Below, in pieces: positions 1-8,147 of a DNA stretch of 64,000 nucleotides. Under the pieces are notes generated by a model that did not search any database, was not told the origin of the DNA, and saw nothing but the letters and a program-made list of their open reading frames with translations. Source of the stretch: Chitinophaga silvisoli (GTDB lineage Bacteria > Bacteroidota > Bacteroidia > Chitinophagales > Chitinophagaceae); assembly GCF_003412465.1 (NCBI RefSeq), contig NZ_QTJV01000014.1, positions 62,001 through 126,000 of the forward strand. Direction: 5' to 3'. The first letter of the stretch is position 1; every line of letters starts with the position of its first letter. The position numbers and the translations under genes are program-made.

Positions 1-1
1 T

Positions 2-271
2 GAACTGAGGCAAAACCCCGGCTGGCTGCGCGAGACCCTGAACGTGGATAATTATGTGCTCGGTTCTCACCTCATGGTCCAGTTACAGGAGAAAAAGAAA
101 GATATCAACCCGATACAATTCCTGATCTCATTCCTGGGGATGCTGATCTTTCCCTTTGCCGCCAGACCCATACTACAGGGAACCGCAGCGATCAACGATG
201 ATCAGTACAATCAGCTGATGGAAGAACGTAAGAAGCTGATTCCCATGTGGATGAAATGCATGCTTGAATAA
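2..271 (+). CDS. TetR/AcrR-family regulator, C-terminal part (cut by window edge)
   Basis: The reading frame is open from base 2 and gives about 89 residues ending in MKCMLE. The helical sequence with a short hydrophobic stretch (FLISFLGMLIFPFAA) fits the ligand-binding C-terminal half of a TetR regulator; the DNA-binding domain lies outside the window. It stands directly upstream of a TolC/HlyD/ABC export operon, the arrangement of E. coli CecR with ybhGFSR, so it probably represses that operon. A perfect inverted repeat follows 23 bp after its stop. The family call rests on the C-terminus and context only. Confidence 0.75.
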   Translation, partial: ELRQNPGWLRETLNVDNYVLGSHLMVQLQEKKKDINPIQFLISFLGMLIFPFAARPILQGTAAINDDQYNQLMEERKKLIPMWMKCMLE

Positions 272-294
272 GCTGCATTTTTTTTGCCCTTGTA

Positions 295-310
295 TTAATC
301 ATTTGATTAA
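295..310. promoter_or_regulatory. Candidate TetR operator (16-bp inverted repeat)
   Basis: TTAATCA-TT-TGATTAA is a perfect inverted repeat with 7-bp arms, filling most of the short gap between the tetR end and the tolC start. It overlaps an imperfect -7-like element (ATCATTTG, 299-306) and lies 4-16 bp before the possible start codons. Size and position fit a TetR dimer site; no binding data exist here. Confidence 0.5.
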
Positions 311-325
311 ATAATGTGTTTAAAT

Positions 326-1561
326 ATGAGATACTACCTCCTGCTTCTTTTGTTTTCGCTGCCTGCAAGGGGACAACTCACGCTGCCTGAGTGCTACCGG
401 CTGGCGGAGCAACATTACCCGCTCACCAAAAGGTATGACCTGATCAGCAAAGCGGCGGCTTATACTATCGACAACCTGCAGAAAGGATACCTGCCGCAGT
501 TCTCTGTCAATGCCCAGGCAACTTATCAGTCTGCCGTGACACAGGTCCCCATCAGTATCCCCGGTGTGAACATCCCCACGATGAATAAGGACCAGTATAA
601 GGCCACTGTGCAGCTGGACCAGGTCATCTATGACGGCGGCGAAATTGCGAAGCAACAAGCGCTCCAGAAGAGCAATGAAGCAGTTTCCCGTCAGCAGCTA
701 CAGGCAGACCTCTATGCGCTGAAAGACCGCATTAACCAGCTCTATTTTGGCATCCTGCTGGCCGATGAACAACTGAAACAAAATGACCTGCTGCTGGAGG
801 ACCTGAAACTAGGCCTCAAAAAGACGCAGGCGGCACTGGATAATGGAACGGCATTCCGGAGTAATGCGGATCTGATTAATGCAGAAATCCTGGCCACCGA
901 ACAGCATAATATCGAGCTTGCCAATAGCCGGGAGGCCTATGCAAAAATGCTGTCATTATTTATCGGTATCCCGGTCAGCAATGTAGAGAAACCTGCCGCG
1001 CTTACGCTCAGTGACAGCATTCATCGTCCTGAACTCCTCTCCTTCGATGCGCAGGCAAAATCGCTGTTGTTACAGGATCAGTTGCTGACTATCGGCACCC
1101 GGCCTAAACTAGGCTTCTTTATACAGGGGGGCTATGGTCGCCCGGGTTTGAATATGCTGGACAACAGTTTCCAGGCTTATTATATGGGAGGCATTCGCCT
1201 GAGCTGGTCGCCTTCCAGTTTTTATACCCTCAAAAAAAAGCGGGCATTACTTGTGGTAAACCAACAGGAAATAGCGGTACAAAAAGAAACCTTCCTGTTT
1301 AATACCGCCATGTCCGTACAACAGGCATCTGCTGCCGTAAATAAATATCAGCAACTGATGGCATCAGACGATGCGATTATCAAACTACGCACCCAGGTGA
1401 AAACCGCCGCTATTGCCCAACTGGAAAATGGTGTAATCACCGGCAACGATTTCCTGAAAGAAGTGAATGACGAGAATCTGGCCAGACAAAATAAGTCCCT
1501 GCATGAAATGCAATGGTTGCTTTCACAATATAATCAACAAACGACTACAGGTAATTTATGA
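326..1561 (+). CDS. TolC-family outer membrane efflux protein
   Basis: Outer membrane channel of a tripartite exporter, about 411 residues, close to the usual 400-450. An N-terminal signal peptide (MRYYLLLLLFSLPARG) precedes long coiled-coil regions with repeats typical of OEP domains (for example NKDQYKATVQLDQVIYDGG). The ATG at 326 starts directly with the signal peptide and is preferred to the in-frame ATG at 314, which adds MCLN. It is the first gene of a five-gene operon; its stop overlaps the next start in ATGA at 1558-1561, so translation is probably coupled. The TetR gene and inverted repeat just upstream suggest repression relieved by a substrate. The substrate is unknown. Confidence 0.9.
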   Translation: MRYYLLLLLFSLPARGQLTLPECYRLAEQHYPLTKRYDLISKAAAYTIDNLQKGYLPQFSVNAQATYQSAVTQVPISIPGVNIPTMNKDQYKATVQLDQVIYDGGEIAKQQALQKSNEAVSRQQLQADLYALKDRINQLYFGILLADEQLKQNDLLLEDLKLGLKKTQAALDNGTAFRSNADLINAEILATEQHNIELANSREAYAKMLSLFIGIPVSNVEKPAALTLSDSIHRPELLSFDAQAKSLLLQDQLLTIGTRPKLGFFIQGGYGRPGLNMLDNSFQAYYMGGIRLSWSPSSFYTLKKKRALLVVNQQEIAVQKETFLFNTAMSVQQASAAVNKYQQLMASDDAIIKLRTQVKTAAIAQLENGVITGNDFLKEVNDENLARQNKSLHEMQWLLSQYNQQTTTGNL

Positions 1562-2451
1562 AAACACAATTAACTATACTGCTGCTTGCTGCCGCTACTA
1601 TCACTGCCTGCAATAAAAAAGAAGCAGCATACGACGCATCCGGTACCTTCGAAGCCGTTGAGACCATCGTGTCCGCAGAGGCTTCCGGCAATATCAGATC
1701 CCTGGAGCTGGAAGAAGGACAGGTATTGAAAGCCGGGCAGGTAGTAGGATACATTGACAGCATTCAACTCATCCTGAAGAAAAAACAATTACAGGCACAA
1801 ATTAGTGCAGTACTCAGCGGCCGCCCTGATATTGCTGCGCAGACAGCTGCTTTGCAGGAACAACTGAGACAGGCTGAAAGAGAAAGAGACCGTACGGAGA
1901 ACCTGCTCAAAGCAGATGCAGCTACCCGTAAGCAACTGGATGATGCTGTATCCCAGGTAGCTATTGTTAAAAAACAAATCGCTGCGACTCAATCTTCGCT
2001 CGGCATCACCACCACAAACCTGAAAGACCAGGCAGCACCCCTGCAGGCACAGATCCAGCAAATAGATGACCAGCTGGATAAGTGCAGGCTTACCAACCCG
2101 GTTGATGGTACGGTACTGACCAAGTATGCCGAAGCAGGCGAGGTAACCAGTCCGGGCAAAGCCGTGTATAAGATTGCCGCCCTGAATACCATCATCTTAA
2201 GGGCTTATCTCACAGGTGACCAATTGCCACAGGTGAAAACAGGTCAAACCGTAAAAGTGCTGGTCGATGATACGAGGGATGCCTATAAAACCTATACCGG
2301 TACCATCGAATGGATCAGCAATAAAGCGGAATTCACCCCCAAAACGATTCAAACCAAAGATGAAAGAGCCAATCTTGTTTATGCTATCAAAGTACGCATT
2401 AACAATGACGGTTATCTGAAAATCGGCATGTACGGAGAGGTAAAATTATAA
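1558..2451 (+). CDS. HlyD/RND-type membrane fusion lipoprotein (YbhG-like)
   Basis: Periplasmic adaptor joining the inner membrane ABC pump to the TolC channel; 297 residues. The N-terminus is a lipoprotein signal with lipobox TITAC, Cys18 being the lipid site. The order is biotinyl-lipoyl-like half (residues ~30-70, VSAEASGNIRSLELEEGQVL), coiled-coil hairpin (~75-165), second lipoyl half (NPVDGTVLTKYAEAGEV) and beta-barrel (~200-295). It overlaps tolC by 4 bp and is followed after 2 bp by the first ATPase. YbhG is the nearest model because both ATPases and both permeases of a YbhFSR pump follow. Confidence 0.9.
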   Translation: MKTQLTILLLAAATITACNKKEAAYDASGTFEAVETIVSAEASGNIRSLELEEGQVLKAGQVVGYIDSIQLILKKKQLQAQISAVLSGRPDIAAQTAALQEQLRQAERERDRTENLLKADAATRKQLDDAVSQVAIVKKQIAATQSSLGITTTNLKDQAAPLQAQIQQIDDQLDKCRLTNPVDGTVLTKYAEAGEVTSPGKAVYKIAALNTIILRAYLTGDQLPQVKTGQTVKVLVDDTRDAYKTYTGTIEWISNKAEFTPKTIQTKDERANLVYAIKVRINNDGYLKIGMYGEVKL

Positions 2452-2453
2452 AC

Positions 2454-3350
2454 ATGGATGCTGTAATTGTCAATCACCTGCGGAAGGTGTACCAGGATAA
2501 AACAGCGGTGGATGATGTATCCTTTGCTGTAAAAAAAGGAGAACTCTTTGGACTGATAGGCCCGGATGGCGCAGGTAAGACCAGTATCTTCAGAATGCTG
2601 ACCACCCTGCTCCTGCCCGATGCCGGAAGCGCTACTGTAGACGGATATGATGTGGTAAAAGACTACAAAGCTATCCGTAACCTGGCGGGATATATGCCTG
2701 GTAAGTTTTCCCTGTACCAGGATCTGACAGTGGAAGAGAATATCAATTTCTTTGCAACAGTATTCAAGACAACCGTTGCAAAGAATTACGACCTGATTAA
2801 GGATATCTATATACAAATAGCGCCTTTCAAAAAAAGAAGAGCCGGTAAACTTTCCGGTGGCATGAAGCAAAAGCTTGCCTTGTGCTGTGCCTTGATTCAC
2901 CGGCCATCAGTACTGTTCCTGGATGAGCCTACAACTGGTGTGGACCCTGTATCCAGGAAGGAATTCTGGGAGATGCTGCGTAAACTGAAAGAACAGGAGA
3001 TCACCATTATTGTATCCACCCCCTATATGGATGAAGCGGATCTGTGTGACAGGATAGCCTTAATCCAGGATGGGAAAATATTGTCTATCGATACGCCCAA
3101 CGCAGTTGTTGCTGCTTTCCCCGATAAATTATATGCGGTAAAAGCAGACCAGATGCACCGGTTATTGAAAGCCCTGCAGGCCTCTCCGCTTGTAAAGGAC
3201 AGCTATGCTTTTGGTGAATATGCACATGTAACTTTCGAAGGAGACCTGGAGCAGGAGCTAGCCAAACAGGGGCTTACAGGCATAGAACTACAAACGACAC
3301 CTGTCACTATTGAGGACTGTTTTATTAAACTCTTAAAAGAAAAACAGTGA
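2454..3350 (+). CDS. ABC transporter ATPase (first of two, YbhF N-half-like)
   Basis: Nucleotide-binding subunit of a drug exporter, 298 residues. Visible motifs are Walker A GPDGAGKTS (residues 36-44), signature LSGGMKQK, Walker B LFLDEPTTGVD and a C-terminal extension of about 80 residues typical of YhhJ/YbhF-type ATPases. In E. coli YbhF two such domains are fused; here they are two genes whose ends overlap by 4 bp (GTGA), so they probably form a heterodimer. This one has all catalytic motifs. Confidence 0.93.
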   Translation: MDAVIVNHLRKVYQDKTAVDDVSFAVKKGELFGLIGPDGAGKTSIFRMLTTLLLPDAGSATVDGYDVVKDYKAIRNLAGYMPGKFSLYQDLTVEENINFFATVFKTTVAKNYDLIKDIYIQIAPFKKRRAGKLSGGMKQKLALCCALIHRPSVLFLDEPTTGVDPVSRKEFWEMLRKLKEQEITIIVSTPYMDEADLCDRIALIQDGKILSIDTPNAVVAAFPDKLYAVKADQMHRLLKALQASPLVKDSYAFGEYAHVTFEGDLEQELAKQGLTGIELQTTPVTIEDCFIKLLKEKQ

Positions 3351-4075
3351 TCGAAACTAATAAACTAAGTAAACGATTCGGCGATTTCATTGCGACCAAT
3401 GAAATTACGTTTGAAGTAGACAAAGGTGAGATCTTCGGGTTTCTCGGTGCAAACGGAGCCGGTAAAACAACTGCTATGCGCATGCTCTGCGGACTCTCTA
3501 CGCCAAGTTCAGGCACTGCGACCATTGCCGGTTTTGATATCTACAAACAAACCGAGCAGATAAAGAAAAACATCGGTTACATGAGTCAGAAATTTTCTCT
3601 CTACGAAGACCTGACCGTGACTGAGAACATCCGCTTTTTCGGCGGCATTTATGGCCTGAGCAATCAACAGCTCAAAACCAAGAGTCAGCAACTCATTCAT
3701 GACCTGGGTCTTGAAAAAGAGGCAAAGAAACTGGTCGGTGCCCTCCCCTTAGGCTGGAAACAGAAGCTTTCTTTTTCGATCGCGGTACTGCATGAGCCGA
3801 AGATTGTGTTCCTGGATGAACCTACTGGTGGTGTAGACCCCATTACCCGCAGACAGTTCTGGAACCTGATTTATGATGCGGCAGACAGGGGTGTGACCGT
3901 ATTCGTGACTACCCACTACATGGATGAAGCGGAATACTGTAACCGCATTTCTATCATGGTGGATGGTCGTATCAAGGCCCTGGATACACCACGTAATCTG
4001 AAGAACAGTTTTCATGCTGCCAGCATGGATGAAGTCTTTTACGCACTGGCCCGCGGTGCAAAACGTAGTGAATGA
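3347..4075 (+). CDS. ABC transporter ATPase (second, YbhF C-half-like)
   Basis: Partner ATPase of 242 residues. Walker A is GANGAGKTT (about residues 34-42) and Walker B IVFLDEPTGGVD. The usual LSGG signature is replaced by LPLGWKQK; this is normal for the second ATPase domain of YbhF-like pumps and not decay. The start is a GTG overlapping the previous stop (GTGA, 3347-3350), the only frame-consistent start that keeps the N-terminal beta strand. The next permease begins 2 bp after its stop. Confidence 0.92.
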   Translation: MIETNKLSKRFGDFIATNEITFEVDKGEIFGFLGANGAGKTTAMRMLCGLSTPSSGTATIAGFDIYKQTEQIKKNIGYMSQKFSLYEDLTVTENIRFFGGIYGLSNQQLKTKSQQLIHDLGLEKEAKKLVGALPLGWKQKLSFSIAVLHEPKIVFLDEPTGGVDPITRRQFWNLIYDAADRGVTVFVTTHYMDEAEYCNRISIMVDGRIKALDTPRNLKNSFHAASMDEVFYALARGAKRSE

Positions 4076-4076
4076 T

Positions 4077-5168
4077 ATGAAACAACTTTATATTTTTATC
4101 AGGAAAGAATTTGCCCATGTACTGAGAGACCGGAAGACGCTCCTGATCCTTTTTGGTTTGCCTGTCGTACAGATTCTCATCTTTGGCTTTGCCCTGACAA
4201 ACGAGGTCCGGAATGCAAAGATTGTGATTTATGATCAGGCACAGGATGTGGCTTCGCAACAGCTGATCAGCAAGATTGAGGCGAGCAGGTATTTTGATAT
4301 TGCCTATGCGGTCATGGACCGGGCAGGCATTGAGGCCGCGTTCAAAAAAGGCGATATCAGGCTGGCGGTGATCTTCCCACAGGGGTTTAATAATGACCTG
4401 CTGCATACGCATCATGCGCAGATCCAGGTAGTTGCAGATGCGGCGGATCCAAATACTGCCACCACACTGACGAGTTATATTACCTCAATTATACAGGACT
4501 ATACAGCTGCGCAGGAGCCTTACCAGATAACACCGCAGATCAGGTTCCTGTACAATCCGCAGTTGAAGGGTGCGCCAAACTTTGTACCTGGTGTGATGTC
4601 GCTGGTACTGATGCTGGTGTGTGTAATGATGACAGCCGTGTCTATCGTGCGCGAAAAAGAGACTGGTACGATGGAAGTGTTGCTGGTATCTCCTTTCAGT
4701 CCGCTGATGGTGATTATCTCCAAGGCAATTCCTTACCTCTTATTATCCCTGATCAATGTAACGACTATTTTATTACTCAGCACTTTTGTACTAAAATTGC
4801 CCATCAACGGGAGTATTCCTTTACTCTTTGCAGAAAGTACTTTATTCATTATCACCTGTCTCACGCTGGGTATATTTATCTCTGTGAAGACAAATTCCCA
4901 GCAGGTAGCCATGCTCATTTCCCTGATGGGGATGATGCTGCCTACCATCCTCTTTAGCGGCTTTATGTTCCCGGTGGAGAACATGCCCCTCCCCTTGCAG
5001 CTGATCAGCAATATCGTACCGTCTAAATGGTATTACAATATCGTAAAGGCGATTATGATCAAGGGACTGGGATTTTCTGCCATCTGGAAAGAGACACTGA
5101 TCCTGGTGGGGATTACAGTAATATTATTATTCGTGAGCTTTAAAAGTTTTAAAATCAGGCTATCATGA
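4077..5168 (+). CDS. ABC-2 type permease (YbhS-like)
   Basis: Membrane subunit of the exporter, 363 residues: one N-terminal membrane segment (residues ~22-42), a periplasmic domain of about 130 residues, then five or six hydrophobic segments in the C-terminal half, the ABC-2 plan. The conserved REKETGTMEVLLVSP stretch between membrane segments is typical. The frame is open to 4014, but the ATG at 4077 (MKQLYIFIRKEFAHVLRDR) is the correct start because it gives the normal family N-terminus and avoids a 62-bp overlap with the ATPase gene. It overlaps the second permease in ATGA at 5165-5168. Confidence 0.92.
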   Translation: MKQLYIFIRKEFAHVLRDRKTLLILFGLPVVQILIFGFALTNEVRNAKIVIYDQAQDVASQQLISKIEASRYFDIAYAVMDRAGIEAAFKKGDIRLAVIFPQGFNNDLLHTHHAQIQVVADAADPNTATTLTSYITSIIQDYTAAQEPYQITPQIRFLYNPQLKGAPNFVPGVMSLVLMLVCVMMTAVSIVREKETGTMEVLLVSPFSPLMVIISKAIPYLLLSLINVTTILLLSTFVLKLPINGSIPLLFAESTLFIITCLTLGIFISVKTNSQQVAMLISLMGMMLPTILFSGFMFPVENMPLPLQLISNIVPSKWYYNIVKAIMIKGLGFSAIWKETLILVGITVILLFVSFKSFKIRLS

Positions 5169-6283
5169 GAACGATCCGGTTTTTATTACAAAAGGAATTC
5201 AGGCAGATTTTCCGAAATCGTTCCATCCTGGTAATGGTCCTGGTGATGCCTGTGATGCAGTTATTCATCCTGCCATTGGCCGCAAATTATGAAGTAAAGA
5301 ATATCAACCTGGCGATTATTGATAATGACCATTCTTCTTATTCGCAGAAACTGATCAGTAAGATCACGGCTTCAGGCTACTTCAGGCTTACCGGCTATGT
5401 ATTTTCTTATAAAGAAGCCCTGCATTTGATTGAGGAGGACAAGGCGGATTTGCTCCTGGAAATTCCACATGGGTTCGAAAAGAATCTCGTGAAAGACAAT
5501 CATGAACAGCTATTTGTTGCGGTCAATGCCATCAATGGTACCAAAGCCAACCTGGGCGGGGTATACCTGAGCAGTGTGATCCGGGACGAAAATAACGAGA
5601 TCCGCTTACAGCTGGTGGAACCGGCGCGTTTTCAAGCGCAGCCGGGCGTAGAGATTACGACTTCCAACTGGTTCAATCCTTACCTCGATTACCATTTATT
5701 TATGGTACCGGGCATCCTTGCTGTACTTGTAACAATGATTGGTGGTTTCCTGACTGCGCTGAATATTGTAAAAGAAAAGGAAGTGGGTACCATTGAGCAG
5801 ATCAATGTTACGCCGATTAAGAAACATCACTTTATCCTGGGCAAGCTGATTCCATTCTGGGTATTGGGCAATGTGGTATTTACCCTTGGATTGGTGGTAG
5901 CCAGGCTTGCCTATGGTATAATGCCGGCAGGCAGCATCCTGTTGCTCTATGGTTTTGTATGGGTATACCTGCTGGCTGTATTGGGTTTTGGTTTGCTGGT
6001 GTCTACTTATTGCGATACACAACAGCAGGCCATGTTCATCATGTTCTTCTTCATTATGATCTTCATATTGATGGGGGGCTTATTTACCCCAATCGATAGT
6101 ATGCCCGACTGGGCGCAGGTAGTGACCAGGTTCAACCCTGTCAGTTACCTGATAGATGTCATGCGCATGATTGTACTGAAAGGAAGTGGCATAAGAGATG
6201 TGCTGCCCAGGCTGGGCGTGATATTACTCTTCGCTTTGGTATTGAATACCTGGGCTGTGCTGAACTATCGGAAGACCAGTTAG
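5165..6283 (+). CDS. ABC-2 type permease (YbhR-like)
   Basis: Second membrane subunit, 372 residues, with the same plan as the preceding permease: FRNRSILVMVLVMPVMQLF near the N-terminus, a periplasmic domain with NLAIIDNDHSS, and KEKEVGTIEQINVTP before the C-terminal membrane bundle. With the two ATPases, adaptor and TolC it completes a YbhGFSR-like tripartite pump. It is the last gene of the operon; no convincing terminator hairpin follows before the convergent lipoprotein gene at 6350. Confidence 0.92.
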   Translation: MRTIRFLLQKEFRQIFRNRSILVMVLVMPVMQLFILPLAANYEVKNINLAIIDNDHSSYSQKLISKITASGYFRLTGYVFSYKEALHLIEEDKADLLLEIPHGFEKNLVKDNHEQLFVAVNAINGTKANLGGVYLSSVIRDENNEIRLQLVEPARFQAQPGVEITTSNWFNPYLDYHLFMVPGILAVLVTMIGGFLTALNIVKEKEVGTIEQINVTPIKKHHFILGKLIPFWVLGNVVFTLGLVVARLAYGIMPAGSILLLYGFVWVYLLAVLGFGLLVSTYCDTQQQAMFIMFFFIMIFILMGGLFTPIDSMPDWAQVVTRFNPVSYLIDVMRMIVLKGSGIRDVLPRLGVILLFALVLNTWAVLNYRKTS

Positions 6284-6349
6284 AAGGACCCGGGAATGCT
6301 GGTTGGGAATAAATGCAAAACCAACATACATCCAGGGCGGCTTTTCATT

Positions 6350-6913
6350 TTATTGTCTATCTCCCGTACTGGTAATTTTTCCTGTGTATGAGATGGTAAA
6401 GGTGGTGCGGGTTTGTTGTTCAGGCTTATTACTTCCTTCTGCCACAAGGTTTTTTTCTACGACTTCAATAGTGGAATCATTGACAAATTCATACTCACAG
6501 CTATTACCACCATAATCGCCATCCGCATCTGTATTGAACCCAAGGATATCGTTGTCCAGCAGCGTGTAGGTTGCGCTGTCCAATGTATACATTTTGTAAG
6601 AGCCATAGTCAAAATCTATGATCATTACATACATATTGCCCAGGCGCCTGAGCTCATGTCCTGCCTGTCTCTTATGTACACCAGTGGTATCCTGTTTGAG
6701 CCAATGGAATTGCTGGCTGTTGGTAAGTTCCATATTTGCAGCAACACTGTCTCTGAAATTGGAAAGTACCAAAGGCTTTTCTATGTTTGGTTTGTGGTTC
6801 GTAACAATTTGTGCTGGCGCTGTATCAGCAGGGATGGTAGCTGTAGACTGCTGTCCTTGCTGGTGGCAGGCTGCCAGCAGGAATAATAATGGATAAAGTT
6901 TATTTAATTTCAT
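6350..6913 (-). CDS. Hypothetical lipoprotein
   Basis: A 187-residue protein I do not recognise. It has a clear lipoprotein signal (MKLNKLYPLLFLLAAC, lipid Cys at residue 16) followed by a Gln/Thr/Ala-rich linker, so it should be anchored facing the periplasm or outer surface. The body (LTNSQQFHWLKQDTTGVHK, then MIIDFDYGSYKMYTLDS) resembles no catalytic family I know. It is a single gene on the minus strand convergent with the export operon. No promoter element was evident upstream. Confidence 0.7.
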   Translation of the reverse strand: MKLNKLYPLLFLLAACHQQGQQSTATIPADTAPAQIVTNHKPNIEKPLVLSNFRDSVAANMELTNSQQFHWLKQDTTGVHKRQAGHELRRLGNMYVMIIDFDYGSYKMYTLDSATYTLLDNDILGFNTDADGDYGGNSCEYEFVNDSTIEVVEKNLVAEGSNKPEQQTRTTFTISYTGKITSTGDRQ

Positions 6914-7028
6914 AGGAGTATGTCTGGTTTTACGAATTCAGCATTCATATACAGCGATCAATTGTGTCCTGAATTTTTCGGACATAAATTTATAATATTT
7001 CCTTAAACCGGCCCCGTTGATTATTAAT

Positions 7029-7036
7029 TATCTTTG
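7029..7036 (+). promoter_or_regulatory. -7 element TATCTTTG
   Basis: Perfect match to the Bacteroidota TAnnTTTG element, 4 nt before the ATG at 7041, implying a leaderless transcript for the metallophosphoesterase. It also rules out the longer reading from TTG at 7017. Confidence 0.6.
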
Positions 7037-7040
7037 TGAC

Positions 7041-8117
7041 ATGAAATATAGTACACCGGTTCAGAAGAGAGATCAGCCAGACGATTCTTATAAATTTCAG
7101 CCATTGCCAGCCCCAACAGGGCCCTTCCCTTACCACCTGGACATTGCGCAGGTGATCCCCGGGATCGGTTCTCAGAAAATGACTTTCCATCTCGTTGGTG
7201 ACACAGGAAGCCTCAGGAGCATTGATTTTCAGCGGAAAGTGATAACTGCCATGGAGGCGCAATTTGCACAGGACAATCCTCCACAATTTCTTTTTCACTT
7301 GGGCGATGTGGTGTACAACCATGGTGAAGCCAGCCAATACTACAGACAGTTCTTTGGACCTTTCCAACACTATCCCGCACCAATATTTGCTATAGCAGGT
7401 AATCATGACAGTGATGTGAACCCGGCAGCGGCACCTTATCACAGCCTGGAACCATTTGTGAAAGTATTTTGTGATACTACACCGCAAACAGTTTCTTTTA
7501 GCAATGGAGCGTCCAGGAAAAGTATGATCCAGCCCAATGTCTACTGGACACTCAAAACACCGCTGGCGAATATAATCGGGATGCATAGTAACGTACCAAA
7601 ATTTGGTATTGTTACCCCCGATCAACAGGAATGGCTGAAAAGCGAATTACGCAGGGCAAATGCGGAGCGACCGGATAAAGCCCTCATCCTTTGTATTCAT
7701 CATGCACCCTATTCCGCTGATATAAATCATGGTGCCAGTATCCCGATGATTACCCTGCTGGAAAGCATTTTTGCGGAAACAGGTGTAAGACCGGATATCG
7801 TCTTCAGCGGGCATGTACACAATTACCAGCGACTGGTGAAAAAATATGATAGCGGGCGTTCAGTATGCTACGTGGTAGCTGGTGGCGGAGGATATGATGA
7901 GTTACACCCCATAGCAGACTTGTCTGATCCGCGATTTACTAATGAACTGCCCCTCTTTGAGGGTGTTTCACTGGAGAATTACTGTTATTATCAGCATGGG
8001 TTCCTGCGCTTCAGTATTGAAAAGAATGGGGCGCAATTAGTGATGACGGGGGATTATTATTCAGTGGCAGATGATGGCCTGGTGACTCATGAAGATCATT
8101 TCGAAATAAAGCTTTGA
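7041..8117 (+). CDS. Calcineurin-like metallophosphoesterase (acid phosphatase-type)
   Basis: A two-metal phosphoesterase of 358 residues. The full motif set is present: VGDTG, LGDVVYNHG, AGNHD, IHHAPYS and SGHVHNYQR; the last form is typical of purple acid phosphatase-like members. There is no signal peptide, so it is probably cytoplasmic, and the substrate is unknown. The ATG at 7041 is chosen because a -7 element lies 4 nt upstream. The last four codons and stop form the left arm of a terminator hairpin. Confidence 0.88.
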   Translation: MKYSTPVQKRDQPDDSYKFQPLPAPTGPFPYHLDIAQVIPGIGSQKMTFHLVGDTGSLRSIDFQRKVITAMEAQFAQDNPPQFLFHLGDVVYNHGEASQYYRQFFGPFQHYPAPIFAIAGNHDSDVNPAAAPYHSLEPFVKVFCDTTPQTVSFSNGASRKSMIQPNVYWTLKTPLANIIGMHSNVPKFGIVTPDQQEWLKSELRRANAERPDKALILCIHHAPYSADINHGASIPMITLLESIFAETGVRPDIVFSGHVHNYQRLVKKYDSGRSVCYVVAGGGGYDELHPIADLSDPRFTNELPLFEGVSLENYCYYQHGFLRFSIEKNGAQLVMTGDYYSVADDGLVTHEDHFEIKL

Positions 8118-8139
8118 CCTGGGGGCCAAAGCTTTATTT
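8104..8139. terminator. Bidirectional terminator hairpin
   Basis: AAATAAAGCTTTG (8104-8116) pairs perfectly with CAAAGCTTTATTT (8127-8139) around a 10-nt loop. The left arm contains the end of the metallophosphoesterase reading frame; the convergent esterase gene ends 8 bp beyond. The A/T-rich arm ends could serve both strands. Confidence 0.6.
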
Positions 8140-8147
8140 ATGAGTAG

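Noticed and set aside
3347..4075. Loss of the LSGG signature in the second ATPase as a sign of decay
   Set aside because: The LPLGWKQ form is usual in the second ATPase of YbhF-like pumps, and Walker motifs are intact.
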